64,000 nucleotides of DNA from Frigidibacter sp. RF13 (GTDB lineage: Bacteria > Pseudomonadota > Alphaproteobacteria > Rhodobacterales > Rhodobacteraceae). Numbering within the stretch: the first letter of the stretch is position 1; every line of letters starts with the position of its first letter. The notes beneath the pieces are model-generated. The model ran no database searches. It had not been told where the DNA came from and saw nothing but the letters and a program-made list of their open reading frames with translations. Location: contig NZ_JAPNUE010000001.1 in NCBI RefSeq assembly GCF_026626305.1, forward strand, positions 496,001 through 560,000. The letters run 5' to 3'. Of this stretch, positions 21,785 to 31,981 are shown one piece after another. The translations under genes were made by a program, and so were the position numbers.

Positions 21785-22810
21785 ATGAAACCCACTCTTA
21801 CCGCAGTTGCCCTTCTGCTGGCCTCGACCTCGCTCGCCAGCGCCGAAGGTCAACTGCAGCTTTTCAACTGGGGAAACTACACCTCGCCCGAACTCCTTTC
21901 GAAGTTCGAGGCCGAGACCGGGATCAAGGTCACGGTGACCGACTACGACAGCAACGAAACCGCTCTCGCCAAGGTCGAGGCCGGCGGTCATGGCTTCGAT
22001 CTCGTTGTGCCCTCGGCAACCCATGTGCCTATCTGGATCGAGAAGGGTCTCGTCCAGGAACTCGACCTGTCGAAGATCCCGAACCATGCCAACATCGCGC
22101 CGGAGTGGATGACCGTCGACTACGACCCCGGCCGCAAATACTCGATCCCGTGGCAGTGGGGTTCGACCGGCATGGCGGTGAACCAGACCGTCTATTCGGG
22201 CGACATCAACACCTCGGCCATCTTCCTCGACCCGCCGCCCGAGCTCGTTGGCAAGGTCAACGTCACGCCGGAGATGGGCGACGTCGTGGCGCTCGCCACC
22301 ATGTACATGGGCGGCCAGCCCTGTTCGGAAGATGGCGAGTTGATGAAGAAGGTCCGCGACAAGCTTCTGGAGGCCAAGCCGAAATGGCTGTCGATGGACT
22401 ATGGCATGACCGAGAAGATGGCGGCGAACGACGTCATGGCCTCGCTTTACTGGAACGGCGCGATCTTCCGTGCCCGTCTGGAAAATCCGGACGTGAAATA
22501 CGGCTACCCCAAGGAAGGCTTCATCCTCTGGATGGACCAGGTGATGCTGCTGAAGGACGCGCAGAACGTCGAGGAAGCCTACCAGTTCCTCAACTTCATC
22601 GCCCAGCCCGAGAATGCCGGGCTGATCTCCTCCTTCGCCCGCTATGCGAACGGCATCTCCGGATCGGAGCCCTTCATGCCTGAAGACATGAAGGACGCGC
22701 CGGAAATCGTCGTGCCAGCGGAGCTTGCCGACAAGGGCGTGTTCCTCAAGACCTGCACCGGCAAAGCGCAGGAATATATCACCGCGATCTGGACCGAGCT
22801 TCAGAAGTAA
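21785..22810 (+). CDS. potD: Periplasmic polyamine-type substrate-binding protein (PotD-like)
   Basis: Substrate-binding component of the importer (341 aa). The signal peptide MKPTLTAVALLLASTSLASA is followed by LQLFNWGNYTSPELLSKFEAETGIKV, the classic start of a PotD/PotF mature domain. Aromatic residues for amine binding (SIPWQWGSTG, YWNGAIF) are present. Two ATGs lie 6 nt apart; the second is chosen because CAGGGAG is 7 nt before it and only 1 nt before the first. It ends at a strong terminator, which closes the operon. Specificity (putrescine, spermidine or a related amine) is open. Confidence 0.9.
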   Translation: MKPTLTAVALLLASTSLASAEGQLQLFNWGNYTSPELLSKFEAETGIKVTVTDYDSNETALAKVEAGGHGFDLVVPSATHVPIWIEKGLVQELDLSKIPNHANIAPEWMTVDYDPGRKYSIPWQWGSTGMAVNQTVYSGDINTSAIFLDPPPELVGKVNVTPEMGDVVALATMYMGGQPCSEDGELMKKVRDKLLEAKPKWLSMDYGMTEKMAANDVMASLYWNGAIFRARLENPDVKYGYPKEGFILWMDQVMLLKDAQNVEEAYQFLNFIAQPENAGLISSFARYANGISGSEPFMPEDMKDAPEIVVPAELADKGVFLKTCTGKAQEYITAIWTELQK

Positions 22811-22833
22811 GCGGACAGTTTCAGCCAGAGGTC

Positions 22834-22865
22834 AGCCGCCGGATCCGTCCGGCGGCTGGTTTTTT
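22834..22865 (+). terminator. Intrinsic terminator of the potABCD-like operon
   Basis: Stem AGCCGCCGGA / TCCGGCGGCT, 4-nt loop, followed by TGG and six T. Confidence 0.92.
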
Positions 22866-22890
22866 GCATGAACAGCCCTATGTTCGGCGC

Positions 22891-23604
22891 ATGAAACCTT
22901 CCGCCCTTATCGTCGCCCACGGCCAGCCGTCAGACCCGGAGCCGCCAGAGGCGGAGATTTCCGCCCTCGCAGCGTCGGTTGGCGCGCTCATTCCCGGCTG
23001 GCGGATCGCGGGCGCGACGCTCGCGGCGCCGGGTGCGCTCGACCGGGCCCTGGATGGTCTCGGCGCCCCGCTCGTCTTTCCGTTCTTCATGGCCGACGGC
23101 TGGTTTACCCGCAGCGAGCTGCCGCGCCGGCTGGTGGCGTCAGGTCATCCGGGTCTCGCGATCCTGCCCGCTTTCGGGCTCCTGCCCGGTATCGCGCCGC
23201 TTGCCGTCGATATTGCACGCAAGGCTGCGCGCGCGCGCGGCTGGGCGACAGCGGAAACAGCGCTCCTCCTCGCGGCCCATGGCTCGGGCCGCAGCCGAGC
23301 CTCGGCCGAAGCAACCAGAGCCATTGCCGCAACGGTGACGGGCTTTGCGGCGGTTCGCTTGGGTTTCGTCGAGGAAGCGCCCCATGTCACCGATGCGGCA
23401 AGTGGTCTCGGCCCCCGCGCGCTCTGCCTGCCGCTCTTCGTCGCGCGCTGGGGCCATGTGCAGCAGGATATCCCCGCCGCGCTTCGCACGGCGGGCTTTG
23501 CGGGCGCCCTGCTCGACCCGCTCGGCACCCACCCCATCGTTCCCTCGCTGATCGCCCGTGCCCTGGCGGATCGGCTGATCGCGCAAGGCAATACAGCGGA
23601 GTAA
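22891..23604 (+). CDS. CbiX/sirohydrochlorin chelatase-like protein
   Basis: Soluble 237-aa protein with two half-domains of the class II chelatase fold. The first begins SALIVAHGQPSDP and the second TALLLAAHGSGRSRAS, each carrying the chelatase HG motif. In the CbiX/SirB family this fold inserts Co2+ or Fe2+ into sirohydrochlorin. No other siroheme or cobalamin gene is nearby, so the metal and substrate are not established. The start was chosen at the first strand; the ribosome site is weak, and an ATG nine codons upstream overlaps the preceding terminator's T run. Confidence 0.75.
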   Translation: MKPSALIVAHGQPSDPEPPEAEISALAASVGALIPGWRIAGATLAAPGALDRALDGLGAPLVFPFFMADGWFTRSELPRRLVASGHPGLAILPAFGLLPGIAPLAVDIARKAARARGWATAETALLLAAHGSGRSRASAEATRAIAATVTGFAAVRLGFVEEAPHVTDAASGLGPRALCLPLFVARWGHVQQDIPAALRTAGFAGALLDPLGTHPIVPSLIARALADRLIAQGNTAE

Positions 23605-23659
23605 TCCTTCCTCAATCTATCGGTGCCTAGCCTGTTCCCAGGGTAACAGGGGTATCGCC

Positions 23660-23878
23660 ATGGGACGTATGGCATCGACAAGACGGGCAGCGAGCGAAAG
23701 CGGCGGCGGCAATGATCCGCTTGACTATTGGCTGGAGCAGGAGCGCCAGCAGGGTCTGGACGACGCCGAATGGGTAGCGGGCGATAAGCGGCTTCCCTCG
23801 GGCTGGTGGCTCCTGCCGGTAATGGTCATGGCCCTGCCGCTCTGGGGTTTCCTGATCTGGATGGCTTTCCTGCGCTAA
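23660..23878 (+). CDS. Small membrane-anchored hypothetical protein
   Basis: A 72-residue protein with a charged N-terminal part (DPLDYWLEQERQQGLDD) and one C-terminal helix (GWWLLPVMVMALPLWGFLIWMAFLR), so probably a single-pass inner-membrane protein with its tail in the cytoplasm. It has a plausible GGGG ribosome site and fills the gap between the CbiX-like gene and the convergent olsA gene. I do not recognise a family. Confidence 0.55.
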   Translation: MGRMASTRRAASESGGGNDPLDYWLEQERQQGLDDAEWVAGDKRLPSGWWLLPVMVMALPLWGFLIWMAFLR

Positions 23879-23887
23879 AGCGTCCGC

Positions 23888-24736
23888 TCAGCAGTCCGTC
23901 GGGTCGATGGCGGCGCCAAGGGCCGCCACCAGACCGGCGCGGACATCCTGTTCGCACTGTATGGCCAATGCCTTGCGCGACCCAAAGGCATCGACGCTGA
24001 CCGGAAGGTGAAAGATCACCTCGACCCGCCCCTGCCGCCTGGCGGCCAGCGTGTGCAGAAGGTGCGGGGCGAGGTCCATCTCGCCCCACCAGCCATAGAA
24101 CCTTTTGTCGGCGCCCTCAGGCGCGTGATAGGCGACCGTGACCGGCTGGATCTGCATCACATGTTCCAGCCCGTGGGTATAGAACGCCTGAAAGAGCGTC
24201 GATTTGAACGGCAATACCCGCATCCCGTCGGTCGAGGTGCCTTCGGGGAAGAACAGCAGACGATGGCCCGCACGAAGCCGCGCCTCGAACTCCGCCTGCT
24301 GGGCGCGGGCCCGCCGAGGGTCACGCTCGATGAAAACCGTACCGGTCGCGCGCGCCAGCCAGCCGATGAAGGGCCAACGCGAGACTTCGGCCTTCGAGAC
24401 GAAATAGACCCGCTGGCAGGCGTTCAGCGCGAAGATATCGAGCCAGGAGGAATGATTGGCGACGATCGCGCCGCGATGCGCCATCGGTTGCCCGCGATAG
24501 ACGTAGCCCATGCCGAGGATCAGGAAGGCCAGACGGCAGACAGCTTGTGTGATGAAAGGCGTCACCGGCCGCGCCGCACCGCACAGCGGCCGCTCGACGA
24601 GGCGCGCCAAGAGCATCGCGACCAGCCCGAGCGAGGTCAGAAGTCCAAGCGCGAGCCCACGCAGCAGCGCCCTGATCCAACCCGCCGCCGTCAGCGCAGC
24701 GAGGGTGGGCTCTTCCTCCGGGCGCCAGGTGGTCAC
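23888..24736 (-). CDS. olsA: Lyso-ornithine lipid O-acyltransferase OlsA (PlsC family)
   Basis: Membrane-associated 1-acyl-glycerol-phosphate acyltransferase-type enzyme (282 aa) that adds the second fatty acid to lyso-ornithine lipid; some OlsA proteins also act on lysophosphatidate. Motifs: catalytic NHSSWLD (HX4D) and FPEGTSTDG. N-terminal hydrophobic helices span about 20-45 and 60-80. The start is GTG overlapping the olsB stop (GTGA), so translation is coupled. The functional call rests on the olsB neighbour; alone it could be plsC. Confidence 0.86.
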   Translation of the reverse strand: MTTWRPEEEPTLAALTAAGWIRALLRGLALGLLTSLGLVAMLLARLVERPLCGAARPVTPFITQAVCRLAFLILGMGYVYRGQPMAHRGAIVANHSSWLDIFALNACQRVYFVSKAEVSRWPFIGWLARATGTVFIERDPRRARAQQAEFEARLRAGHRLLFFPEGTSTDGMRVLPFKSTLFQAFYTHGLEHVMQIQPVTVAYHAPEGADKRFYGWWGEMDLAPHLLHTLAARRQGRVEVIFHLPVSVDAFGSRKALAIQCEQDVRAGLVAALGAAIDPTDC

Positions 24737-25512
24737 ACCTTGGCCTCGTACTTGCGGGTGTAGAAGTCACGATGCCGGGCGCTCATCGCCTGGGTGTCCA
24801 TCAGGAGGCAGACGTCAGTCGTATTGAACGTGTGATCGACGAAGGCACCGTCGCCGACAAATCCGCCAAGCCGCAGATAGGCTTTCATCAGGGCGGGCAT
24901 CTCTACCATCGCCTGCCGCCGGTCGATCTCCGCCCCGGGCATCAGGTCCATGCTTTCGAACCGGCGCGACCGCACCCGCAGCTCCGGCGGCGCCAGATGG
25001 TGATGATGCAGCCAGCTCAGCGGCCGCCTGAGGGCCGCAACATCGGTGCCGTGAAAGGAGGCGACACCGAACATGATTTCGATCCCGTTCTCGAGCACAT
25101 AGTCGGCCAGCGCATTCCACAGAAGGAACATTCCCGCCCCGCCCCGGTGGCCTGCGTCGACGCAGGACCGGCCCAATTCAAGCAACCGACGGCCCGACCG
25201 CCTGAGCGGCGCCAGATCATATTCCGCGTCGCAATAGAACCGACCGAAAGCCTCCGCCCGGCTGCCGCGCAAAAGCCGGTAGGCGCCCACGACATGGTCG
25301 AGCGCGCCCGTGCCGCGCGTCACGTCGACGAGCACCAGATGATCGTTGATATCGTCAAACTCGTCGCGCTCGAACCTGCCCCGATGATCCACATGCGGCC
25401 CGTCACCGCCCAACTCCTCGATGAAGACCCGATAGCGCAGCCGCTGCGCAGCCATGAGATCAGCCTCGCCCTGCGCCAGCCGCACCTGATATTGCGATGT
25501 CTCGGCTGTCAT
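24733..25512 (-). CDS. olsB: L-ornithine N(alpha)-acyltransferase OlsB
   Basis: GNAT-fold enzyme (259 aa, also named hemolysin-like in old annotation) that transfers a 3-hydroxyacyl chain from ACP to the alpha-amino group of ornithine, the first step of phosphate-free ornithine lipid synthesis. Typical features: RLRYRVFIEELG near the start, ELGRSCVDAGHRGGAGMFLLWNAL in the CoA/ACP-binding core and the YLRLGGFVGDGAFVDHTFNTTDV C-terminal part. The ATG at MTAETSQYQV is chosen over one 25 codons upstream. It forms the olsBA operon, and an exact CtrA box lies about 95 nt upstream. Confidence 0.9.
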   Translation of the reverse strand: MTAETSQYQVRLAQGEADLMAAQRLRYRVFIEELGGDGPHVDHRGRFERDEFDDINDHLVLVDVTRGTGALDHVVGAYRLLRGSRAEAFGRFYCDAEYDLAPLRRSGRRLLELGRSCVDAGHRGGAGMFLLWNALADYVLENGIEIMFGVASFHGTDVAALRRPLSWLHHHHLAPPELRVRSRRFESMDLMPGAEIDRRQAMVEMPALMKAYLRLGGFVGDGAFVDHTFNTTDVCLLMDTQAMSARHRDFYTRKYEAKV

Positions 25513-25605
25513 CGGCGCCCTGCTCTTGACCTCGGGTCTGTCTCTCGCGGTCGCGGTTTTACGGACAGGCGCAGGATTCGGCAACAAGCTCGCCGTTGAC
25601 TCGCG

Positions 25606-25620
25606 TTAAAGCTGCATTAA
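25606..25620 (-). promoter_or_regulatory. CtrA binding site TTAA-N7-TTAA upstream of olsBA
   Basis: Exact CtrA consensus in the 118-nt gap between olsB and the DUF3553 gene, both on the minus strand; olsB is therefore the gene downstream. GANTC sites lie next to it (25575-25579 and 25598-25602). Confidence 0.6.
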
Positions 25621-25630
25621 CCATTCGGCA

Positions 25631-25819
25631 TCATTCCTGCGGTACGGACCGCCCCGAAATCAGCCTGAGCACCACATGATTGCCGTCGATCACCAACTTG
25701 CCGCGATGTTCGAAATTCACGGTGATCTTCAGGCCGATCCGGCTTTGCACCTGCCCAAGACCCCAGTCCGGCGCGCCCGGATGGGCGACGATCATTCCGG
25801 GCTCCAGAAATTCGTTCAC
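25631..25819 (-). CDS. DUF3553 domain-containing small protein
   Basis: A 62-residue protein that is all one DUF3553 domain: NEFLEPGMIVAHPGAPDWGLGQVQS then VNFEHRGKLVIDG, the conserved core of this alphaproteobacterial family. It resembles small SH3/CarD-like beta-barrels (my structural guess). The GTG start has GGAG 7 nt upstream. Its start codon is only 26 nt from that of divergent chpT, so the two leaders or promoters overlap. Function unknown. Confidence 0.85.
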   Translation of the reverse strand: MNEFLEPGMIVAHPGAPDWGLGQVQSRIGLKITVNFEHRGKLVIDGNHVVLRLISGRSVPQE

Positions 25820-25845
25820 CTGTCACTCCGTTCCGAGGGGTCCCA

Positions 25846-26463
25846 ATGCATTTAGTACCAGTCAAAGATGACGCCAAGCCGGACATGGCTTCACTCCTCG
25901 CCTCGCGGATTTGCCACGATCTGGTCAGCCCTCTGGGCGCGATCGCGAACGGGCTGGAGCTTCTGGCAATGTCGGGGATCGCGGCGGGACCGGAACTGGC
26001 GCTTATCTCCGAAAGCGTTGCGGCGGCGAACGACCGCATTCGTTTCTTCCGCATAGCGTTCGGCCAGGCGCACACCGACCAGCGGATCGCGCGCAGCGAC
26101 CTGCAGGCGGCGATCGACGCGCAAGGTCGCACCAGCCGCCTGGCGATCGACTGGACCGTCGCGCCCGATGGCGCCGAGCGAGGACCGGCCAAACTCGCCC
26201 TTCTCGCAATCCTCTGCCTTGAAAGCGCGATGCCGCGCGGCGGGAAGGTGTCGGTCGAGGCGGGCGGACAGTGGCGTGTGTCCGGCCAGTCGGAGATGAT
26301 CCGCAATGACAACCCGCTCTGGGCACAACTCGGCGCACCGGATCTGATCGACACCCCGCCCCCTGCCCTCATCCAATTCGTGCTTCTCGCCAGCGAAGCG
26401 CGACGCCTTGGCCGCGATGTGAAGGCAGAGATCGGCGCGAACCGGATCACCCTCAGCTTCTGA
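25846..26463 (+). CDS. chpT: Histidine phosphotransferase ChpT
   Basis: Passes phosphate from the CckA receiver to CtrA and CpdR. The 205-aa protein has the DHp-like box SLLASRICHDLVSPLGAIANGLELL with the phospho-His in ICHDLVSP, and a degenerate ATPase-like C-terminal domain without N/G boxes, as known for ChpT. GAGGGG precedes the ATG. cckA lies about 20 kb away in the same window. It is divergent from the DUF3553 gene and convergent with proA (2 nt between stop codons). Confidence 0.9.
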   Translation: MHLVPVKDDAKPDMASLLASRICHDLVSPLGAIANGLELLAMSGIAAGPELALISESVAAANDRIRFFRIAFGQAHTDQRIARSDLQAAIDAQGRTSRLAIDWTVAPDGAERGPAKLALLAILCLESAMPRGGKVSVEAGGQWRVSGQSEMIRNDNPLWAQLGAPDLIDTPPPALIQFVLLASEARRLGRDVKAEIGANRITLSF

Positions 26464-26465
26464 TC

Positions 26466-27728
26466 TCAGAGGCGGATGGTCCCGTCGCCGGTCACCAGAT
26501 ATTTGAAGCTCGTCAGCTGTTCGGCCCCCACTGGCCCGCGTGCGTGCATCTTGCCGGTGGCGATGCCGATCTCGCCGCCCATGCCGAACTCGCCGCCGTC
26601 GGCGAACTGGGTCGAGGCGTTGCGCATCAGGATCGCGCTGTCGAGCCGTTCGAAGAAACGGTCGGCGGTCGTGTCATTCTCGGTCAGGATCGCCTCGGTG
26701 TGGGAAGAGCCGTAACGACGGATATGGGCGATGGCCGCATCGACGCCGTCGACAAGTTTCGCCGCGATGATCTTGTCGAGGAATTCGCGCCCGAAGTCGT
26801 CGGGTGCGGCGCGGACGGTGCCCGGCACTTTCAGAAGCTCGCCCTCGGTCCGGACCTCGACACCGGCCTTCAGAAGGTCCTCGATCAGGACGGCGCCGTG
26901 TTTGGTATAGAACTGCCAGTCGATCAGCAGGCACTCGGCCGCGCCGCAGATGCCGGTGCGGCGGGTCTTGGCGTTCAGGACCACGGCGCGGGCCTTCTCG
27001 AGGTCCGCGTCGCGGTCGGCATAGACATGGCAGATGCCTTCGAGATGGGCAAAGACCGGCACCCGCGCCTCGGCCTGCACAAGGCCGACGAGGCCCTTGC
27101 CACCACGCGGCACGATGACGTCGATATGGTTCACCATGCGCAGCATCTCGGTGACTGCCGCGCGGTCGCGGGTGGGCACCAGCTGGATTGCGTCTGGGGG
27201 CAGGCCAGCCGCCTTCAGCCCCTGAACCATGCAGTCATGGATCGCTTCCGAGGAATGGAAGCTTTCTGACCCGCCGCGCAGGATCACCGCATTCCCGGCC
27301 TGAAGACAAAGCGCGCCCGCGTCCGCCGTCACGTTCGGGCGGCTTTCGAAGATGACGCCGACGACGCCGAGGGGCGTCCTGACCCGTTTGATGTTCAGCC
27401 CGTTTGGCCGGTTCCATTCCGCGATCACCTGACCGACCGGATCCTTCTGGGCCGCGACCGCCTTCAGCGCGTCGACGATGCCGCGAATGCGGTGCTCGTC
27501 GAGCGTGAGACGATCTATCATCGCGGCCGACAGACCCTTTTCCGCGCCATAGGCGAGGTCCATGTAATTGGCGTCGAGAATCTCCTGCCGCCGGTCCCAG
27601 ACCGCCTGGGCGGCCGATTCGAGAGCGGCGTATTTGCGTTCGGACGAGGCGAAAGCTAGGTCTGCAGCAGCGGCTTTCGCCCGCGCGCCAATACCGGCCA
27701 TCAGCGTGGCAACATCCTTTGTATCCAT
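26466..27728 (-). CDS. proA: Gamma-glutamyl phosphate reductase ProA
   Basis: NADPH-dependent second step of proline synthesis. An aldehyde-dehydrogenase-fold protein of 420 aa with the catalytic cysteine in [12 protein letters not shown], the nucleotide-binding [17 protein letters not shown] segment and the PRGGKGLV motif. The ATG at [14 protein letters not shown] matches where homologues begin. A GTG five codons upstream (27743) has a better spaced GAGGA and is a real alternative. It is last of obgE-proB-proA; a repeat element sits between proB and proA and supplies the GAGGA. Confidence 0.95.
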   Translation of the reverse strand: MDTKDVATLMAGIGARAKAAAADLAFASSERKYAALESAAQAVWDRRQEILDANYMDLAYGAEKGLSAAMIDRLTLDEHRIRGIVDALKAVAAQKDPVGQVIAEWNRPNGLNIKRVRTPLGVVGVIFESRPNVTADAGALCLQAGNAVILRGGSESFHSSEAIHDCMVQGLKAAGLPPDAIQLVPTRDRAAVTEMLRMVNHIDVIVPRGGKGLVGLVQAEARVPVFAHLEGICHVYADRDADLEKARAVVLNAKTRRTGICGAAECLLIDWQFYTKHGAVLIEDLLKAGVEVRTEGELLKVPGTVRAAPDDFGREFLDKIIAAKLVDGVDAAIAHIRRYGSSHTEAILTENDTTADRFFERLDSAILMRNASTQFADGGEFGMGGEIGIATGKMHARGPVGAEQLTSFKYLVTGDGTIRL

Positions 27729-27751
27729 AACCGGCCTGTCCACGTTCTGTC

Positions 27752-27796
27752 CTCAAATACTCCGGGGGTCCGGGGGCAGCGCCCCCGGCCTTGCCT
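27752..27796 (-). repeat. Dispersed hairpin repeat, family 1, copy 1
   Basis: On the minus strand: GGGGGCGCTGCCCCC, then GGACCCCCGG, then an AGTATTTGAGGA tail. It fills the proB-proA gap. The same order (GGGGC-loop-GCCCC, ACCCC, GGGATATTT) occurs at two other gene ends in this window. Confidence 0.65.
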
Positions 27797-29961
<2,165 letters not shown>

Positions 29962-29996
29962 TCAGGCGATAGTGCGATGAACGGGTTTGTGCAAGG

Positions 29997-30050
29997 TCCG
30001 AGCCCCGGGGCGCTGCCCCGGACCCCGGGATATTTGGGCCAGAGTGAAGG
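29997..30050 (+). repeat. Dispersed hairpin repeat, family 1, copy 2
   Basis: CCCCGGGGCGCTGCCCCGG hairpin followed by ACCCCGGGATATTTGGGCC and AGAGTGAAGG. It fills the space between obgE and the preceding GNAT gene, and its tail points at the GNAT 3' end. Confidence 0.65.
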
Positions 30051-30061
30051 ATATGGATCTT

Positions 30062-30574
30062 TCACGCCGGGCTTGCGGCCTCCCAAGCGGCGCGTGTGAG
30101 GTGCATTCGGCAGGAAAGCTGATCCTGCCCCGGTCGCGCCCTGGAGCGTCGGATCATATAGCCGGAGATAGCGAAGCCCAGTTTGCGCAGCACCGCGGCG
30201 GACCGATCATTGCCCTCGAAGTAGCCTGAAGCGACCGCCCCGGCGGCCGGGTCGGTGAAATGGGCGGCGAGGATCGCGCGCGCCGCTTCGGTTGCATAGC
30301 CCCTGCCCCAGGCCCGTCGCGCCAGCCAATAGCCGAGAACGCCGTCATTCTCGATCAAGCCGGCAAGGCCGTCCTGCGCTTGGATGGTCCAGACGATCCC
30401 GGGTTCGGCATGCCGCAGGAAGTCATGAAAGTCAGCCGATCCGTACGGATGCGGCACTACGGCAAGCCAGCGCGCCACCTCCCAGTCGTTCAAGGCCAGA
30501 ACCAATGCGGCCTCGTCCGAGGCCTGAAGGGGACGGAGGAGGAGCCGCCCCGTCTGAAGAAGGGGGCGGCGCAT
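30062..30574 (-). CDS. GNAT-family N-acetyltransferase
   Basis: A 170-aa acetyltransferase of the RimJ/RimL-like GNAT group: TGRLLLRPLQASDE at the start, the acetyl-CoA loop LARRAWGRGYATEAARAIL, and the NDRSAAVLRKLGF motif that closes the fold. Its stop lies 8 nt from the start side of the next GNAT gene's end, and both belong to the rplU-obgE-proBA strand. The substrate (protein N-terminus or small molecule) is unknown. Confidence 0.87.
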   Translation of the reverse strand: MRRPLLQTGRLLLRPLQASDEAALVLALNDWEVARWLAVVPHPYGSADFHDFLRHAEPGIVWTIQAQDGLAGLIENDGVLGYWLARRAWGRGYATEAARAILAAHFTDPAAGAVASGYFEGNDRSAAVLRKLGFAISGYMIRRSRARPGQDQLSCRMHLTRAAWEAASPA

Positions 30575-30582
30575 CTGTCACC

Positions 30583-31122
30583 TCATCCCATCTTCTTCAT
30601 ATAGGTCCAGGTCGGGACCTTGGCATTCCGCGCGACCGACCAGGCCTCGGCATCGCCGAGATAGTCGAAGCCTGCGTTCACCAAGACCCGTGCGGAGCCG
30701 GCGTTGTCCTGAAAGACTTCGGCGAAGAGGGCGCGCGACGCATGGGGATTGGCCGCAACGATGGCGCCGACCGCCTCGGACGCATAACCTGTGTTCCACA
30801 GGCCCGGCGCCACCCAGAAGCCGATCTCTGACTGGTCGCGGTCCATCCGCATCAGGCTGACAAGGCCCAGGACCTCGGCCTGGCCATGGGCCGCGCCATC
30901 CATCACCCAGATATCCTCGTCGCGCTTCTCGGACAGGGCGCGCGCGACAAAAGCCTCTGCCGCGCCGGGCGGCAGCGGATGGGGAATGGCCCTTGTGCCT
31001 TCGGCAAGCCGCCTATCCGACGTATAAAGGGCGATGAGGCCCGCGTCGGAGGCCCGGATCGGGCGAAGGTCGAAACGCTCTGCTTCGATAACGGGTTGCA
31101 GGGCAATCGTCTCAGGTCTCAC
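30583..31122 (-). CDS. GNAT-family N-acetyltransferase (second copy)
   Basis: A 179-aa paralogue of the next GNAT gene: IEAERFDLRPIRASDAGLIALY, acetyl-CoA loop APGLWNTGYASEAVGAI and NAGSARVLVNAGFDYLG. The GTG start is supported by GGAGGAG 9 nt upstream; a longer ATG-started frame has no such site. The two acetyltransferases lie in tandem 8 nt apart and look like an old duplication within the ribosomal-protein/obgE operon. Confidence 0.87.
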   Translation of the reverse strand: MRPETIALQPVIEAERFDLRPIRASDAGLIALYTSDRRLAEGTRAIPHPLPPGAAEAFVARALSEKRDEDIWVMDGAAHGQAEVLGLVSLMRMDRDQSEIGFWVAPGLWNTGYASEAVGAIVAANPHASRALFAEVFQDNAGSARVLVNAGFDYLGDAEAWSVARNAKVPTWTYMKKMG

Positions 31123-31238
31123 GTCTTCACTCCTCCGAAAACCGTGATCCTCCCGGGCCAGAATGGACCCGGTGGAATAAAGGTGGGCGCCGCGGGGCGC
31201 GGGCGCAAGGGCGTCGTGCAGTCTGGTCGCGGATTTCG

Positions 31239-31583
31239 TCAGGAGCATGACAGATGTCCCCTGTCCGCTTCGGGTCCGGCCACTACCGTTCTGGAGGCTG
31301 GCGGATAGCCTGCGCCCGAAAGTTCAATAAAGTCTTGCGCTTGGGGGACAAGCTTCACAGGCGGCCGCCCGACCCCTTCGGCGACAGCGCGCCAAAGGCC
31401 CGTCAAAAGGCGGCGGGTGTTCGCCGCAGGGCGCATCGCCATGCGTTCCTGAACAATCTCATCCTCAAAGGCGGATTGGTGACGAAATTCAAGCGGGAAA
31501 GCGAAGACCCAGGTACAACCAAGGGCGGCGAGCATCGACTCGGTGCCGGTGATGCGGGTCTGCAGGGAAATGTGCTTGGTCAT
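31239..31583 (-). CDS. Hypothetical protein in the rplU-rpmA-obgE cluster
   Basis: A 114-aa soluble protein starting MTKHISLQTRITGTESM with AAAGGGA upstream. The body (CTWVFAFPLEFRHQSAFEDEIVQERMAMRPAANTRRLL) has no motif I can name and no signal or membrane helix. It lies between rpmA (after a terminator-like hairpin) and the GNAT pair on the same strand. It reads like a real protein rather than a GC shadow, but the function is unknown. Confidence 0.55.
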   Translation of the reverse strand: MTKHISLQTRITGTESMLAALGCTWVFAFPLEFRHQSAFEDEIVQERMAMRPAANTRRLLTGLWRAVAEGVGRPPVKLVPQAQDFIELSGAGYPPASRTVVAGPEADRGHLSCS

Positions 31584-31635
31584 GATGGTCCCTTTCACTT
31601 GCGCTTCGCGCCGGGACCCCATCCGCCGAAACTGG

Positions 31636-31667
31636 AAGGGGGACCGGCTGTTTTGCCGATCCCCCTT
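31636..31667 (-). terminator. Hairpin after rpmA
   Basis: Near-perfect stem AAGGGGGATCGGC / GCCGGTCCCCCTT (one bulged base) with a short loop, 30-60 nt after the rpmA stop. The T run is short, so it may be a partial terminator that lowers expression of the genes behind it. Confidence 0.55.
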
Positions 31668-31697
31668 TGAACCTTCGGTTCTTTTCGGTTTGTCGGC

Positions 31698-31967
31698 TTA
31701 CTCGGCCGCCTCCGCCTTGGGGAGAACCGAGATAAAGGTGCGGCCTTTGAGGCCCTTCTTGAAGGTCACGTGGCCTTCGGTGACGGCAAAGATCGTGTGG
31801 TCACGGCCCATGCCGACGCCTTCGCCCGGGAACCAGGTGGTGCCGCGTTGGCGCACGATGATGTTGCCCGGAATGGCCTTTTCGCCGCCGTAGAGCTTCA
31901 CGCCAAGGCGACGGCCCGCGGAGTCGCGGCCGTTACGAGAGGAACCGCCTGCTTTTTTATGTGCCAT
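31698..31967 (-). CDS. rpmA: 50S ribosomal protein L27
   Basis: Ribosomal protein near the peptidyl-transferase centre. It is 89 aa, with the canonical N terminus [24 protein letters not shown] and [14 protein letters not shown] middle ([16 protein letters not shown]). It lies 14 nt downstream of rplU, the standard operon order. Confidence 0.98.
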   Translation of the reverse strand: MAHKKAGGSSRNGRDSAGRRLGVKLYGGEKAIPGNIIVRQRGTTWFPGEGVGMGRDHTIFAVTEGHVTFKKGLKGRTFISVLPKAEAAE

Positions 31968-31981
31968 GGGTCAGTCTCCTC

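Noticed and set aside
25617..26450. Minus-strand frame opposite chpT that includes the DUF3553 region
   Set aside because: chpT has the phosphotransfer motif and DUF3553 is in a different, well-started frame.
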